Positions 19,237 to 27,538 of a stretch of 64,000 bases of DNA are shown piece by piece. The notes below the pieces were generated by a model, which was given only the letters and a program-made list of their open reading frames with translations, was not told where the DNA came from and did no database searches. Origin of the DNA: Peteryoungia rhizophila (GTDB lineage Bacteria > Pseudomonadota > Alphaproteobacteria > Rhizobiales > Rhizobiaceae); contig NZ_STGT01000005.1 in the NCBI RefSeq assembly GCF_004912145.1, forward strand, positions 62,001 to 126,000, in the 5' to 3' direction. Numbering within the stretch: the stretch's first letter is position 1; each line of letters opens with the position of its first letter. The position numbers and the translations under genes were made by a program.

Positions 19237-20178
19237 ATGTCGGATCTGAGCAGCGCGCGCGTCGAAGCCTTCCTGGAAATGCTGAGCGCGGAGCGCGGGG
19301 CGGCCGAGAACACGCTCCTCTCCTATCAGCGGGATCTCGACGACCTCTCTGACTTCCTGTCCGGCCGCAAGGTGAGCCTGGGTTTGGCGACACGGGAAGA
19401 CCTCTCGGCTTACCTCTCCGATCTGTCGAAACGTGGGTTCATGCCGACATCCCAGGCGCGGCGACTGTCCGCCATGCGGCAGTTCTACAAGTTTCTTTAT
19501 GCCGAAGGCCTGCGCGGCGACGATCCGACTGCCATCCTCGATGCGCCGAAGAAATCCCGCACACTGCCGAAGGTGCTGACGGTCGAGGACGTGACTGGCC
19601 TGCTGTCGCTTGCCGAAGCGGAGGCGAACCTGGAGGGGCCGGATCAGGCGACGAGGATCAGGCGGCTCGCTCTGCTCGAACTCCTCTACGCCACCGGCAT
19701 GCGCGTCAGCGAACTCGTCTCGCTTCCTGTGAAGGTGCTCTCTCAGGAGGGACGCTTTCTCCTGGTGCGCGGCAAGGGCAACAAGGAAAGGCTGGTGCCG
19801 CTGTCGCGCACGGCGATCGAAGCTCTGGTACGTTATGGCGCGGTCCGAAACGCCGACCCTATCCAGGCCCAGAGCCCCTTTCTCTTCCCCTCCGCGAGCA
19901 AGGAGGGTTATCTGCCCCGCCAGGTCTTCGCCCGCGAATTGAAGGATCTCGCGATCCGGGCCGGTCTTTCGGCCGATGCCGTGTCTCCGCACGTGCTTCG
20001 TCATGCCTTTGCGAGCCACCTGCTTGGCAACGGTGCGGACCTGCGCGCCGTGCAGGAACTGCTCGGTCACAGCGACATTTCAACGACACAAATCTACACG
20101 CATGTGCTCGACGAGCGCCTGCAGCACCTGGTGCATACGCATCACCCCCTTGCAAAACAGGCCAAAAACCCCGATTAG
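19237..20178 (+). CDS. xerD: site-specific tyrosine recombinase XerD
   Basis: Resolves chromosome dimers at dif together with XerC. The 313-aa product has an N-terminal SAM-like core-binding domain (residues 5-90) and a catalytic domain with the full pentad-type set: R156 (TGMRVSEL), K180 (RGKGNKER), H252 and R255 (HVLRHAF), H278 (LLGHSD) and nucleophile Y287 (TQIYTH). The context (next to accA, no integrase partners or att sites) argues for the housekeeping recombinase rather than an island integrase. Confidence 0.93.
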   Translation: MSDLSSARVEAFLEMLSAERGAAENTLLSYQRDLDDLSDFLSGRKVSLGLATREDLSAYLSDLSKRGFMPTSQARRLSAMRQFYKFLYAEGLRGDDPTAILDAPKKSRTLPKVLTVEDVTGLLSLAEAEANLEGPDQATRIRRLALLELLYATGMRVSELVSLPVKVLSQEGRFLLVRGKGNKERLVPLSRTAIEALVRYGAVRNADPIQAQSPFLFPSASKEGYLPRQVFARELKDLAIRAGLSADAVSPHVLRHAFASHLLGNGADLRAVQELLGHSDISTTQIYTHVLDERLQHLVHTHHPLAKQAKNPD

Positions 20179-20241
20179 GACCGGCAAAGCCGGTTCCCTG
20201 CGGGCGGCGAGCGCCAGGAACGAACGATCGGAACGGAGTTC

Positions 20242-21195
20242 ATGCACAACTATCTCGACTTCGAAAAACCCATCTCCGACCTCGAGGCCAAGATCCGCGA
20301 CCTGAAGAAGATCGCGGAAGAGGACGAGAGCATCGACACCTCCGAAGAGATCAGCCGGCTGGAAAGCCGCGTCGAAGAGGCGATGGTGGAGATCTATTCG
20401 AAGCTCAACGCCTGGCAGAAGACGCAGGTCGCGCGGCATCCGCAGCGTCCGCATTTCGTCGACTATGCCGAGGCGCTGTTCACCGAGTTCACGCCGCTGG
20501 CCGGTGACCGCAAGTTTGCCGAGGACGCCGCCATCCAGGCCGGCCTCGCCCGCTTCCGCGGCCAGCCCGTCGCCGTGATCGGCCAGGAAAAGGGCAACGA
20601 CACCAAGTCGCGCATCAAGCACAATTTCGGCAGCCCGCGTCCCGAAGGGTATCGCAAGGCGATCCGCGTCATGGAAATGGCTGACCGTTTCGGCCTGCCA
20701 GTCATCACACTGATCGATACGGCCGGCGCTTATCCGGGCGTTGGAGCAGAAGAACGCGGCCAGGCGGAAGCGATCGCCCGCTCGACCGAAATGTGCCTCG
20801 GCCTCAAGGTGCCGATGGTCTCGGTCGTCATCGGCGAAGGCGGTTCCGGCGGCGCGATCGCAATCGCGACCGGCAACCGCGTTTATATGCTGGAGCATGC
20901 GATCTATTCGGTGATCTCGCCGGAAGGTGCCGCCTCGATCCTCTGGCGCGACTCGACCCGCGCCAAGGAAGCCGCGACCAACATGAAGATCACGGCAGAG
21001 GACCTGAAGGGGTTCGGCATCATCGACGCGATCATTCCGGAGCCGGTTGGTGGCGCCCATCGTGCGCCGGACCGCGTGATCGGCATGACCGGCGATGTGA
21101 TCGCCAGTGCTCTTGCAGAACTTTCACCGCTGCCGGGCGACAAGCTGCGCTCCGACCGCCGCCAGAAATTCCTGGATATCGGCCGGAATCTCTAG
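20242..21195 (+). CDS. accA: acetyl-CoA carboxylase carboxyltransferase subunit alpha
   Basis: Alpha subunit of the carboxyltransferase that makes malonyl-CoA for fatty acid synthesis. The 317-aa product starts [15 protein letters not shown], has [41 protein letters not shown] and ends normally. It follows xerD by 63 nt on the same strand. Confidence 0.97.
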   Translation: MHNYLDFEKPISDLEAKIRDLKKIAEEDESIDTSEEISRLESRVEEAMVEIYSKLNAWQKTQVARHPQRPHFVDYAEALFTEFTPLAGDRKFAEDAAIQAGLARFRGQPVAVIGQEKGNDTKSRIKHNFGSPRPEGYRKAIRVMEMADRFGLPVITLIDTAGAYPGVGAEERGQAEAIARSTEMCLGLKVPMVSVVIGEGGSGGAIAIATGNRVYMLEHAIYSVISPEGAASILWRDSTRAKEAATNMKITAEDLKGFGIIDAIIPEPVGGAHRAPDRVIGMTGDVIASALAELSPLPGDKLRSDRRQKFLDIGRNL

Positions 21196-21230
21196 GGTTT
21201 TCGTGCCCTTATGTGGCCGTTTGCCATCAC

Positions 21231-21258
21231 TCCGCCGCTTTGAGGGACTAGCGGCGGA
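21231..21258 (+). terminator. hairpin after accA
   Basis: Perfect 9-bp stem TCCGCCGCT (21231-21239) / AGCGGCGGA (21250-21258) with a 10-nt loop, 35 nt after the accA stop. There is no T-run, so termination would be inefficient or factor-dependent. Confidence 0.45.
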
Positions 21259-21375
21259 AAGCGAATGGCGAAATCGGCCGTCATTGGTTTATAATTTGTG
21301 AAGAAAGCAGTTCTAGACTACGCCTGACCGGCTCATTGCGAGCCACAACTTCGATCCTGGAAAGAGCATTCGCGC

Positions 21376-22614
21376 ATGCGCTTGACATCGACGGCCCTGG
21401 TTCTGATTTTCGCCGCCGCCCTCGCGGGCTGCAACGACGCGTTGGAGAGTGCGGCCTACGACACGCCGAAGGTTTCCAACAAGGTGGCGCAGCCGCTGCC
21501 GGCACGCCTTATTGCCGAAATCCAGAAGAAGGGCATGGATCGCAATTCGCCGATCATGATCCGGATTTTCAAGGAAGAGGGCAAGCTCGAAGTCTGGAAG
21601 GCGAAGACCAACAGCCGCTTCGACAAAGTCGTGGAATACGACATCTGTGCCTGGTCGGGCCGTCTCGGCCCCAAGGTCAAGGAGGGTGATCGTCAGGCGC
21701 CGGAAGGCTTCTATCCGCTGACGCCTTATCACCTGAACCCGAATTCCAAATACTTCCTCGCAATCAACACCGGCTATCCGAACCAGTTCGACCGTGCCAA
21801 TGGCCGCAGCGGATCTCATCTGATGATCCATGGCGCCTGCTCGTCCTCGGGCTGCTACTCGATGACCGACGCCCAGATGCTGGAAATCTATGCCTTCGCG
21901 CGGGACGCCTTCAAGGGCGGCCAGCAGGCAGTTCAGTTGCAGGCCTTCCCCTTCCGCATGACAGCGGAAAACATGGCGCGCCACCGCCACAGTCAGCATT
22001 ACGACTTCTGGAAAACGTTGAAGGTCGGCTACGACCACTTCGAAGTGACCAAGCGTCCGCCCGAGGTCAATGTCTGCGAGAAGAAATACGTCTTCAACCA
22101 GACCGCTCCGGCCGGTTCGAGCTTCAATCCGCAGGGTGCCTGCCCGGCGATCAGCACGCCCGCGGCCCTGTCGGTCGCGCTGAACGGCTACAACGAGGCC
22201 TATGACGCCGCCTATTCCAAGGCGCTGAAGAAATACGACGGCAAGATCTGGTACGATCCCACCGAAGCCGAGCGCAAGGCGCTGGTTGCGGATCTGCGCA
22301 AGTCGCGCTCGCACGATCTCGCTTTTGCGCCGACGGGCTCTGCCCTGAAGGCCGGAAAACTGCTGGATATCAACGATGTCGCTCCGGCAATGTCGACACC
22401 TGCCAACGGTACCGCGGCCGTCAACCAGATGGCGACCAACCCGAACGGCGACCCGCAGGCCCAGGCCGCGCAGCCGCAGACGGCCGCAACTGCAGCAGCC
22501 GCGGCCACGGCGGCTGTTCCCGTACCGCAGCCCAATCCGCTGGCGCCCGCACCCCAGAGCGCACAAGCAGCACCCGAAGCCGCTCAGAAGAAGCCCTTCT
22601 GGAAGCTCTGGTAA
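21376..22614 (+). CDS. L,D-transpeptidase (YkuD-type) lipoprotein
   Basis: A 412-aa exported protein with a lipobox LAGC (C19), predicted lipidation, and a YkuD-like catalytic region with H152 and nucleophile C160 in HGACSSSGCYSM. Such enzymes form 3-3 peptidoglycan cross-links or attach proteins to the wall; this subclass (YafK/ErfK-like, without LysM) is poorly characterised. The C-terminus (about residues 345-412) is a low-complexity Ala/Pro/Gln tail ending KKPFWKLW. tusA starts 6 nt downstream, suggesting co-transcription despite unrelated roles. Confidence 0.82.
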   Translation: MRLTSTALVLIFAAALAGCNDALESAAYDTPKVSNKVAQPLPARLIAEIQKKGMDRNSPIMIRIFKEEGKLEVWKAKTNSRFDKVVEYDICAWSGRLGPKVKEGDRQAPEGFYPLTPYHLNPNSKYFLAINTGYPNQFDRANGRSGSHLMIHGACSSSGCYSMTDAQMLEIYAFARDAFKGGQQAVQLQAFPFRMTAENMARHRHSQHYDFWKTLKVGYDHFEVTKRPPEVNVCEKKYVFNQTAPAGSSFNPQGACPAISTPAALSVALNGYNEAYDAAYSKALKKYDGKIWYDPTEAERKALVADLRKSRSHDLAFAPTGSALKAGKLLDINDVAPAMSTPANGTAAVNQMATNPNGDPQAQAAQPQTAATAAAAATAAVPVPQPNPLAPAPQSAQAAPEAAQKKPFWKLW

Positions 22615-22619
22615 GCGTT

Positions 22620-22850
22620 ATGCCCGACACGGTGGTTTATGATTTGAGGGGGCTTAAATGCCCCCTTCCCGTTTTGAAGACACGCCGACGAATGGCCGAC
22701 ATGAAATCGGGCGACGAATTGATCGTCGAAACGACAGATCCGCTCGCCGGCATCGATATCCCGCATTTTTGCATGGAAGACGGTCACGCACTGGTGGCGC
22801 AGGAACGCCTGGAGGCGGGCCACCGCTTCCACATCCGCAAAGGCGGGTGA
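22620..22850 (+). CDS. tusA: TusA-family sulfurtransferase
   Basis: A 76-aa cytoplasmic sulfur carrier with the CPxP motif (KCPLPVLK, catalytic Cys14) and the usual two-layer alpha/beta length. TusA-like proteins pass persulfide sulfur to tRNA thiolation or molybdenum cofactor pathways. It immediately follows the L,D-transpeptidase gene and converges on cobW (8-nt gap). Several molybdoenzymes are encoded elsewhere in the window, which may be a user of this sulfur, but that is inference. Confidence 0.85.
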   Translation: MPDTVVYDLRGLKCPLPVLKTRRRMADMKSGDELIVETTDPLAGIDIPHFCMEDGHALVAQERLEAGHRFHIRKGG

Positions 22851-22857
22851 GCGAGAC

Positions 22858-24006
22858 CTAGAACTTGAAGCCGGGAATAGACAGCGGATTGTCCATCATC
22901 GCCGCGCGGTCCGGACGGTCGATCGCGACCTTGCCGGTAAAGGCACCGAACAGGTCCCGAACATAGTTCTCCGACAGATCCCTGGTGATCAGCACCAGCC
23001 GCGTCTTGCGGTCCGATCCCTCCGGCCATGCCGGCAGGCGCACGGGCGGATGGAAGATCGATTGCACGCCATGCAGCACCAGCGGCTTGTCCGGCCGATC
23101 GGTGAGCGCCACGATCGCCTTCATCCTCAAAAGCTTTTCGCCGTGCGTGGAGCGCAGAAGATCGATGAACATGTTGATCGCCATCGGATCGATCGGCTCG
23201 TCATGCAGGATCGAGTAGGACCGGATCGAGGCCCCGTGACGGTTCACGTCGTGAGCGTGGTGATGATCGTGGCCGTGATGGTGGTCATGACCATGGTGGT
23301 GATCGTGGTGGTGGTGGTGGTGGTCGCCCGCCGCCGTCATCTCGTCTTTCAGCCAGCGATCGACATCGGCAATCTTGCTCGCGGGATCATAGAGACCGTT
23401 GACCAGCATGGCAGCCGAGCCCGCATCCTGGGCGTCCCCGTCGGCAATCGGCGCACGCGGATTGAGCAAACGCAGGCGCTGAGTGAGCGCCGCAGTCGTC
23501 GCCTCGTCGGCGAGGGTCTTTTTCGTCAGGATCAGTCGGTCGGCCACCGCCACCTGCTTGTAGGCTTCCGGATAGGTGTCGATGGTCGAGAGCCCGTTCA
23601 CCGCATCGACGACGGTCACGACGCCATCGAGGTCGAAATGCTGAGCAACCGAGGGGTGGCCCATGACCGACTGCATGACGGGCGCCGGATCCGCGAGCCC
23701 CGTCGTTTCGATCACGACGCGCGACAAAGGCTTGATCTTACCCGTCTGCATGCCGTCGATCAGCTCGGCCAGCGTATCCACGAGTTCGCCACGTACCGTG
23801 CAGCAGAGGCAGCCGTCGGAAAGCTCGACCACGGCGTCATTGGAGGATTCTACCAGGAGATGGTCGATGCCAACTTCGCCGAACTCGTTGATGATGACGG
23901 CTGCATCCTTCATCTCCGGGTCCTTGAGGAGCCGGTTGAGTAGCGTCGACTTGCCCGCACCGAGGAAGCCGGTGAGGATGGAAACGGGAATGCGGGACTG
24001 GCTCAT
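22858..24006 (-). CDS. CobW/COG0523 GTPase with histidine-rich metal-binding stretch
   Basis: A 382-aa G3E-family GTPase: Walker A GFLGAGKST at 13-21, the CLCC metal motif at 66-69 (DGCLCCT), an SKxD-type base region, and a C-terminal CobW_C domain. Between the two domains (about residues 227-254, encoded at 23247-23330) lies a run of alternating His, Asp and Gly with about 20 histidines, typical of zinc or cobalt chaperone-type COG0523 members. It starts 8 nt after the dac gene stop, so the two form an operon. No Zur box is evident upstream. Cobalt delivery to CobNST or zinc allocation are both possible. Confidence 0.85.
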   Translation of the reverse strand: MSQSRIPVSILTGFLGAGKSTLLNRLLKDPEMKDAAVIINEFGEVGIDHLLVESSNDAVVELSDGCLCCTVRGELVDTLAELIDGMQTGKIKPLSRVVIETTGLADPAPVMQSVMGHPSVAQHFDLDGVVTVVDAVNGLSTIDTYPEAYKQVAVADRLILTKKTLADEATTAALTQRLRLLNPRAPIADGDAQDAGSAAMLVNGLYDPASKIADVDRWLKDEMTAAGDHHHHHHDHHHGHDHHHGHDHHHAHDVNRHGASIRSYSILHDEPIDPMAINMFIDLLRSTHGEKLLRMKAIVALTDRPDKPLVLHGVQSIFHPPVRLPAWPEGSDRKTRLVLITRDLSENYVRDLFGAFTGKVAIDRPDRAAMMDNPLSIPGFKF

Positions 24007-24014
24007 GAATCAAC

Positions 24015-25106
24015 TCAGAAAGTGGGACGCGGCTTCGGGATCGGCACATTGGCGATCTCGCCGATGCCGCCTCCCTTTGCAGCCTGGACGGGTTCGCTCC
24101 CCGGGATCAGCCCGGCATAGCTCATCGCCGGCGGCCGGCCCATCTCGCGAATATAAGGCGAGAGCAGTTTCATGCGACCAGCGTCGTCGCGGCCTTCGCT
24201 GCGCACCTTGCGGGCCTGCGGGTTGCAGATCTCCGCGCTGATGTCGGTCACCTGGTCCTGCCCCTCGCCATAGGGTGCGAGCTGCTCCAGCCGATTGCCA
24301 GCAGTGGACGTCGTCAGCCCCTTCTGCAGGAGGTCGGCGGAAAGGTCAGCGCGTGCACCGAGGCTGTCGGCGCCGAGCACGACGGAAATCACGGTCCGGC
24401 CATTGCGCGTAGCGGACGACACCTGGTTGAAGCCGGATGCGCAGACATAACCGGTCTTCATGCCGTCGGCACCGGGAAAGCGGCCGACCAGAAGATTGAA
24501 GTTCGGATAGTCTTTCTTGCCCGTGGTCACACCTTCGAGCGCGAAGTAACTCGCATATTCCGGGAATTCGCGCCGGATGGTCGCCGCGAGAAGCGCCATG
24601 TCGCGGGCCGTCGTATACTGGCCCTTGCCCGGCAGCCCGTTCGGATTGACGAAGCGCGTCGAGGTCATGCCGAGCCGCTGCGCCTCTTGGTTCATCCGCT
24701 GAACGAAGGCGGGCTCGCTGCCGCTCACGGTTTCCCCGATCGCGACTGCAACGTCATTGGCCGACTTGATGATCAAGAGCTTCAACGCGCTATCGAGCGT
24801 CAGCTTGGAGCCCGGCTTAAAATACATCTTGCTAGCCGGCTGGTCGGCGGCGTGTTTGCTCATCACGACCACGGTTTCCGGCGAAAGCTCACCCGTCCGC
24901 ATCGAGCGGAAGGTCGTATAGGCGGTCATCAGCTTGGTGAGCGAGGCCGGATACCATTTGCGGAAGGCTTCCTGATGCGCGATGACCCGGCCGCTGCCGA
25001 CATCGACGACCATCATCGGATTGGCGGCGGCAACACCTGGCAGAACCAGTGCCAACAGCGAGACGGCGACCGCCAGTCGGCGGAAGATTCCGGTTGAAGA
25101 CAACAT
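24015..25106 (-). CDS. D-alanyl-D-alanine carboxypeptidase (S11 family)
   Basis: Low-molecular-weight penicillin-binding protein that trims peptidoglycan pentapeptides. The 363-aa product has a signal peptide (residues 1-28, cleavage after AAA), active-site SLTK at 55-58, SAN at 115-117 and KTG at 217-219. The C-terminal anchor helix of DacA types is not evident. ATG at 25104-25106 is chosen because the signal sequence begins there; upstream in-frame sequence to 25232 has no signal character. Operonic with cobW. Confidence 0.9.
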   Translation of the reverse strand: MLSSTGIFRRLAVAVSLLALVLPGVAAANPMMVVDVGSGRVIAHQEAFRKWYPASLTKLMTAYTTFRSMRTGELSPETVVVMSKHAADQPASKMYFKPGSKLTLDSALKLLIIKSANDVAVAIGETVSGSEPAFVQRMNQEAQRLGMTSTRFVNPNGLPGKGQYTTARDMALLAATIRREFPEYASYFALEGVTTGKKDYPNFNLLVGRFPGADGMKTGYVCASGFNQVSSATRNGRTVISVVLGADSLGARADLSADLLQKGLTTSTAGNRLEQLAPYGEGQDQVTDISAEICNPQARKVRSEGRDDAGRMKLLSPYIREMGRPPAMSYAGLIPGSEPVQAAKGGGIGEIANVPIPKPRPTF

Positions 25107-25294
25107 GCGGGGACGTTTCGTAAACACGACTTCGATCCTCTTGTTCGGCTGGTCACTCGCCAAGCATGGCGAAATCTTATGTAGGGAAGGAATGGCAAAG
25201 CCCATTGAATACGTCAATTGAAAGGCGCACATTCTCAGGCGACAATCGCGTGATACGCAACAAGCGTGACCAGGACTGAACCCAGGACGAGAGA

Positions 25295-26458
25295 ATGCCG
25301 CTTCTGAACCGAGCCTCCGAACTCCAATCGGAGGCCACCGAATGGCGCCGCCATCTGCATGCCAATCCGGAAATCCTCTATGACGTCGAAAACACTGCAG
25401 CCTTCGTCGAGGCGCGCCTTCGGGACTTCGGCGTCGACGAAGTCGTGACGGGGCTCGGCCGCACGGGTGTCGTCGGCATCATCCAGGGATCGGGCGGCGC
25501 GGGCCGGACCATCGGACTGCGCGCGGACATGGACGCGCTGCCGCTGGAGGAGATCACGGGTAAACCATGGGCATCGACGATCACGGGCCGCATGCATGCC
25601 TGCGGCCATGACGGCCATACCGCCATGCTGCTCGGCGCGGCCAAGTATCTGGCCGAGACCCGCAATTTCGCCGGCCGCGTGGCTGTTGTCTTCCAGCCGG
25701 CCGAGGAAGGTGGGCGTGGCGCGCTGGCCATGGTCGAGGACGGGATGATGGAGCGTTTCGGGATCGAAGAGATCTATGGCATGCACAACATGCCTGGAAG
25801 ACAGGTCGGGACCTTCGCCATTCGCAAGGGCGGCATCATGGCGGCGCCCGACAAGTTCCAGCTCAAGCTGACCGGCCTCGGCGGCCATGCCGCCGAACCG
25901 CACAACACTGCCGACACGATCGTCATCGGTGCGCAGATCGTCGGCGCGCTGCAAACGATTGCCGCACGCAACGCCAATCCGCTACGCTCGGTCGTGGTAT
26001 CCGTCACCCAGTTTCATGCCGGCACGACCCACAACATCATTCCCGAAGAGGCCTTCATCTCCGGCACCGTGCGCTCGCTGGACGAAGGCGTGCGCGATCT
26101 GGCCGAGCGGCGGATCGGCGAGATCGCTGCGGGTATCGCCGTAGCCCATGGCGCAACCATCGAATACGAATACGAGCGCGCCTGCCCCGTCACCGTCAAT
26201 CATCCCGCCGAAACCGACTATGCCGCACGTGCAGCGATCGACGTGGTCGGCGCTGACAATGTCGACACCGAAGTGGATCCGAGCATGGCAGGGGAGGATT
26301 TCGCCTTCATGCTGCAGTCGCGCCCCGGCGCCTACATCATGATCGGCAATGGCGAGACGGCCGGCCTGCACAATCCGGCCTACGACTTCAATGACGAGGC
26401 GATCGCAGCCGGCATCTCCTATTGGGTTCGCCTCGCCGAACAACGCCTGCCGCGCTGA
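25295..26458 (+). CDS. M20 family amidohydrolase (hippurate hydrolase / aminoacylase-like)
   Basis: A 387-aa cytoplasmic metallopeptidase-fold amidohydrolase. RRHLHANPE, GLRADMDALP, HACGHDGHTAMLLG (metal-binding Cys and His), QPAEEGGRGA and SMAGEDFAFM are the conserved M20D motifs, and a lid/dimerisation domain sits in the middle (about residues 185-295). It hydrolyses N-acyl amino acids; the true substrate (N-acyl amino acid, hippurate or indole-acetyl conjugate) cannot be told. Divergent from dac. Confidence 0.88.
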   Translation: MPLLNRASELQSEATEWRRHLHANPEILYDVENTAAFVEARLRDFGVDEVVTGLGRTGVVGIIQGSGGAGRTIGLRADMDALPLEEITGKPWASTITGRMHACGHDGHTAMLLGAAKYLAETRNFAGRVAVVFQPAEEGGRGALAMVEDGMMERFGIEEIYGMHNMPGRQVGTFAIRKGGIMAAPDKFQLKLTGLGGHAAEPHNTADTIVIGAQIVGALQTIAARNANPLRSVVVSVTQFHAGTTHNIIPEEAFISGTVRSLDEGVRDLAERRIGEIAAGIAVAHGATIEYEYERACPVTVNHPAETDYAARAAIDVVGADNVDTEVDPSMAGEDFAFMLQSRPGAYIMIGNGETAGLHNPAYDFNDEAIAAGISYWVRLAEQRLPR

Positions 26459-26524
26459 GTGACATCATTCCATCACGCAAAACCGCTTGGCTTGAAGGCT
26501 TTGCTTTTGTATGGAGGAGGCAGT

Positions 26525-26601
26525 GGTCCCGTAGCTCAGCAGGATAGAGCATCAGATTCCTAATCTGAGGGTCACGCGTTCGAATCGCGTCGGGATCACC
26601 A
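26525..26601 (+). tRNA. tRNA-Arg (anticodon CCT)
   Basis: Full cloverleaf: acceptor GGTCCCG (26525-26531) pairing with CGGGATC (26591-26597, one G-T), D-arm GCTC...GAGC, anticodon stem TCAGA/TCTGA with loop TTCCTAA (anticodon CCT), T-loop TTCGAAT, discriminator A and encoded CCA (26599-26601). It reads the rare AGG codon. tRNA-Arg(CCT) genes are frequent integration sites for genomic islands. Confidence 0.95.
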
Positions 26602-26731
26602 CTCGTTCACCACTGAAATCTCACCACTGCGAATCTAGGGTTGCATCTTCGTGACGACCCGCCATGATTGTTCCATGCCATGCTGGCGGGTGACTATTCT
26701 TCGTACGCCAGCGTTGAACGGAGGGAATGCA

Positions 26732-26959
26732 ATGGCATTAGAATCCCCCGGGAAGACCCGTGAAGCAGATGCAATCGTCGAACGCACCGTCCGACGGCTC
26801 TATGGGCGAAGGCAGGAAGACGGGCATTCTGAAGAGAATGCGGCCGCTCTCGTCACCTATCTGGTGGAAAGTGGCATTCACGACGAGGACGAGCTCGTTG
26901 AATTGGCGAGGATCGCGCACGGAAAGCGTTACGATCCGAGCAATGGCAGCTTTCTCTAA
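26732..26959 (+). CDS. small hypothetical protein, 75 aa
   Basis: ATG 26732 follows a strong Shine-Dalgarno (GGAGGG at 26720-26725). The product is soluble, charged and mostly helical by composition (READAIVERTVRRLYGRRQ, then acidic EDELVELARIAHG). I do not recognise a family. It is the first gene after tRNA-Arg and the first of a cluster of small proteins that continues to 31.4 kb. No GGAAC-type promoter is visible in front of it. It converges on the next gene with a hairpin between. Confidence 0.6.
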   Translation: MALESPGKTREADAIVERTVRRLYGRRQEDGHSEENAAALVTYLVESGIHDEDELVELARIAHGKRYDPSNGSFL

Positions 26960-26972
26960 GCCGCCGAATGGT

Positions 26973-26989
26973 GGGCGTCATTGACGCCC
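26973..26989. terminator. hairpin between convergent small genes
   Basis: GGGCGTC (26973-26979), ATT, GACGCCC (26983-26989): a perfect 7-bp stem with a 3-nt loop. It includes the stop codon of the minus-strand gene. There is no T-run. Confidence 0.4.
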
Positions 26990-27166
26990 GCCCAATGGCC
27001 GGGTGTCGGCATTTTCCTCATTGCGATAAAGCTCATGGGTTGCCGCATCGCTGTTGATGCGCTCGCGAGCGCTGAGCCGACGTTGACGCAGGATGGCATA
27101 AACGATCGCAGCGCCGAGCAGAACCGGTCCGAGCATGACGACGGCGAGCCAGAAGTAATTGATCAT
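26978..27166 (-). CDS. small single-pass membrane protein, stress-promoter controlled
   Basis: A 62-aa product, MINYFWLAVVMLGPVLLGAA onward, with one transmembrane helix (about residues 4-26) and a basic, then acidic cytoplasmic tail (RQRRLSARERIN). ATG at 27164-27166 is chosen over one nine codons upstream because AAGGAT is positioned just before it. A GGAAC-N17-GTT promoter lies 34-58 nt upstream. No known family is recognised with certainty; short one-helix proteins of this type are common members of rhizobial general-stress regulons. Confidence 0.65.
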   Translation of the reverse strand: MINYFWLAVVMLGPVLLGAAIVYAILRQRRLSARERINSDAATHELYRNEENADTRPLGGRQ

Positions 27167-27199
27167 GATGTATCCTTTCGTGACGTGGGCCATGAGGCC

Positions 27200-27224
27200 A
27201 ACCCGACGTTGGACGAAAGGTTCC
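27200..27224 (-). promoter_or_regulatory. EcfG-type promoter for the 62-aa membrane protein
   Basis: On the minus strand GGAAC (27224-27220), 17 bases, GTT (27202-27200), ending 33 nt before the start codon. This is the consensus of the alphaproteobacterial general stress sigma factor. Confidence 0.75.
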
Positions 27225-27232
27225 GGTACTGA

Positions 27233-27421
27233 TCAGGAACTGGTGGCCGTGCTCGCCACCTTTTCATCAAGCGCGGACTGCAGGTCTTGCGCGAGCTTGG
27301 TCAGATGCGGGGGCACGGCCTCACGGTGCATATCCTCCATGAGGACATCGAGTTTGTCTCGAACGATCCCGCCCGTGCGGTCGCGGCGAGCCTCCATGGA
27401 TGTGAGTTTTGATTTTTCCAT
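27233..27421 (-). CDS. nepR: NepR-like anti-sigma factor
   Basis: A 62-aa protein whose core, IVRDKLDVLMEDMHREAVPP followed by HLTKLAQDL, fits the NepR pattern (helix alpha1 ending in xxExVPxxhxxLhxxL, then helix alpha2). NepR binds EcfG-type sigma factors and releases them when phosphorylated PhyR takes its place. ATG 27421 has GGAGG upstream. A typical EcfG-type sigma factor gene lies 1 kb away, divergently oriented; no phyR or stress histidine kinase is in the window, so this may be a second NepR copy. Assignment rests on a short motif. No EcfG-type promoter with standard spacing is visible in front of it. Confidence 0.6.
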   Translation of the reverse strand: MEKSKLTSMEARRDRTGGIVRDKLDVLMEDMHREAVPPHLTKLAQDLQSALDEKVASTATSS

Positions 27422-27538
27422 TCAGGCCTCCGACTTGATGCTTCTCGCGAACCATCACACATGTTCCGCTATAACTCTCGATACGACGATTGGTTTGTCT
27501 TGGATCAGCAGAAATTCTGCCCAACCTCGAGGCCGGCC

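Noticed and set aside
19237..20178. Tyrosine recombinase as evidence for a mobile element
   Set aside because: Motifs, length and context (next to accA) are those of the housekeeping XerD; no att repeats or cargo beside it.
23250..23330. Repeat tract that might be a CRISPR or satellite
   Set aside because: It is in-frame coding for the His-rich segment of the CobW protein; there are no spacers and the unit length is 6-9 nt.
27236..27240. Plus-strand GGAAC near the end of the nepR-like gene
   Set aside because: No GTT at the correct distance and no plus-strand gene downstream.
27463..27467. Minus-strand GGAAC upstream of the nepR-like gene as an EcfG promoter
   Set aside because: The nearest GTT is only 10 bases away and there is none at 16-17; spacing does not fit.
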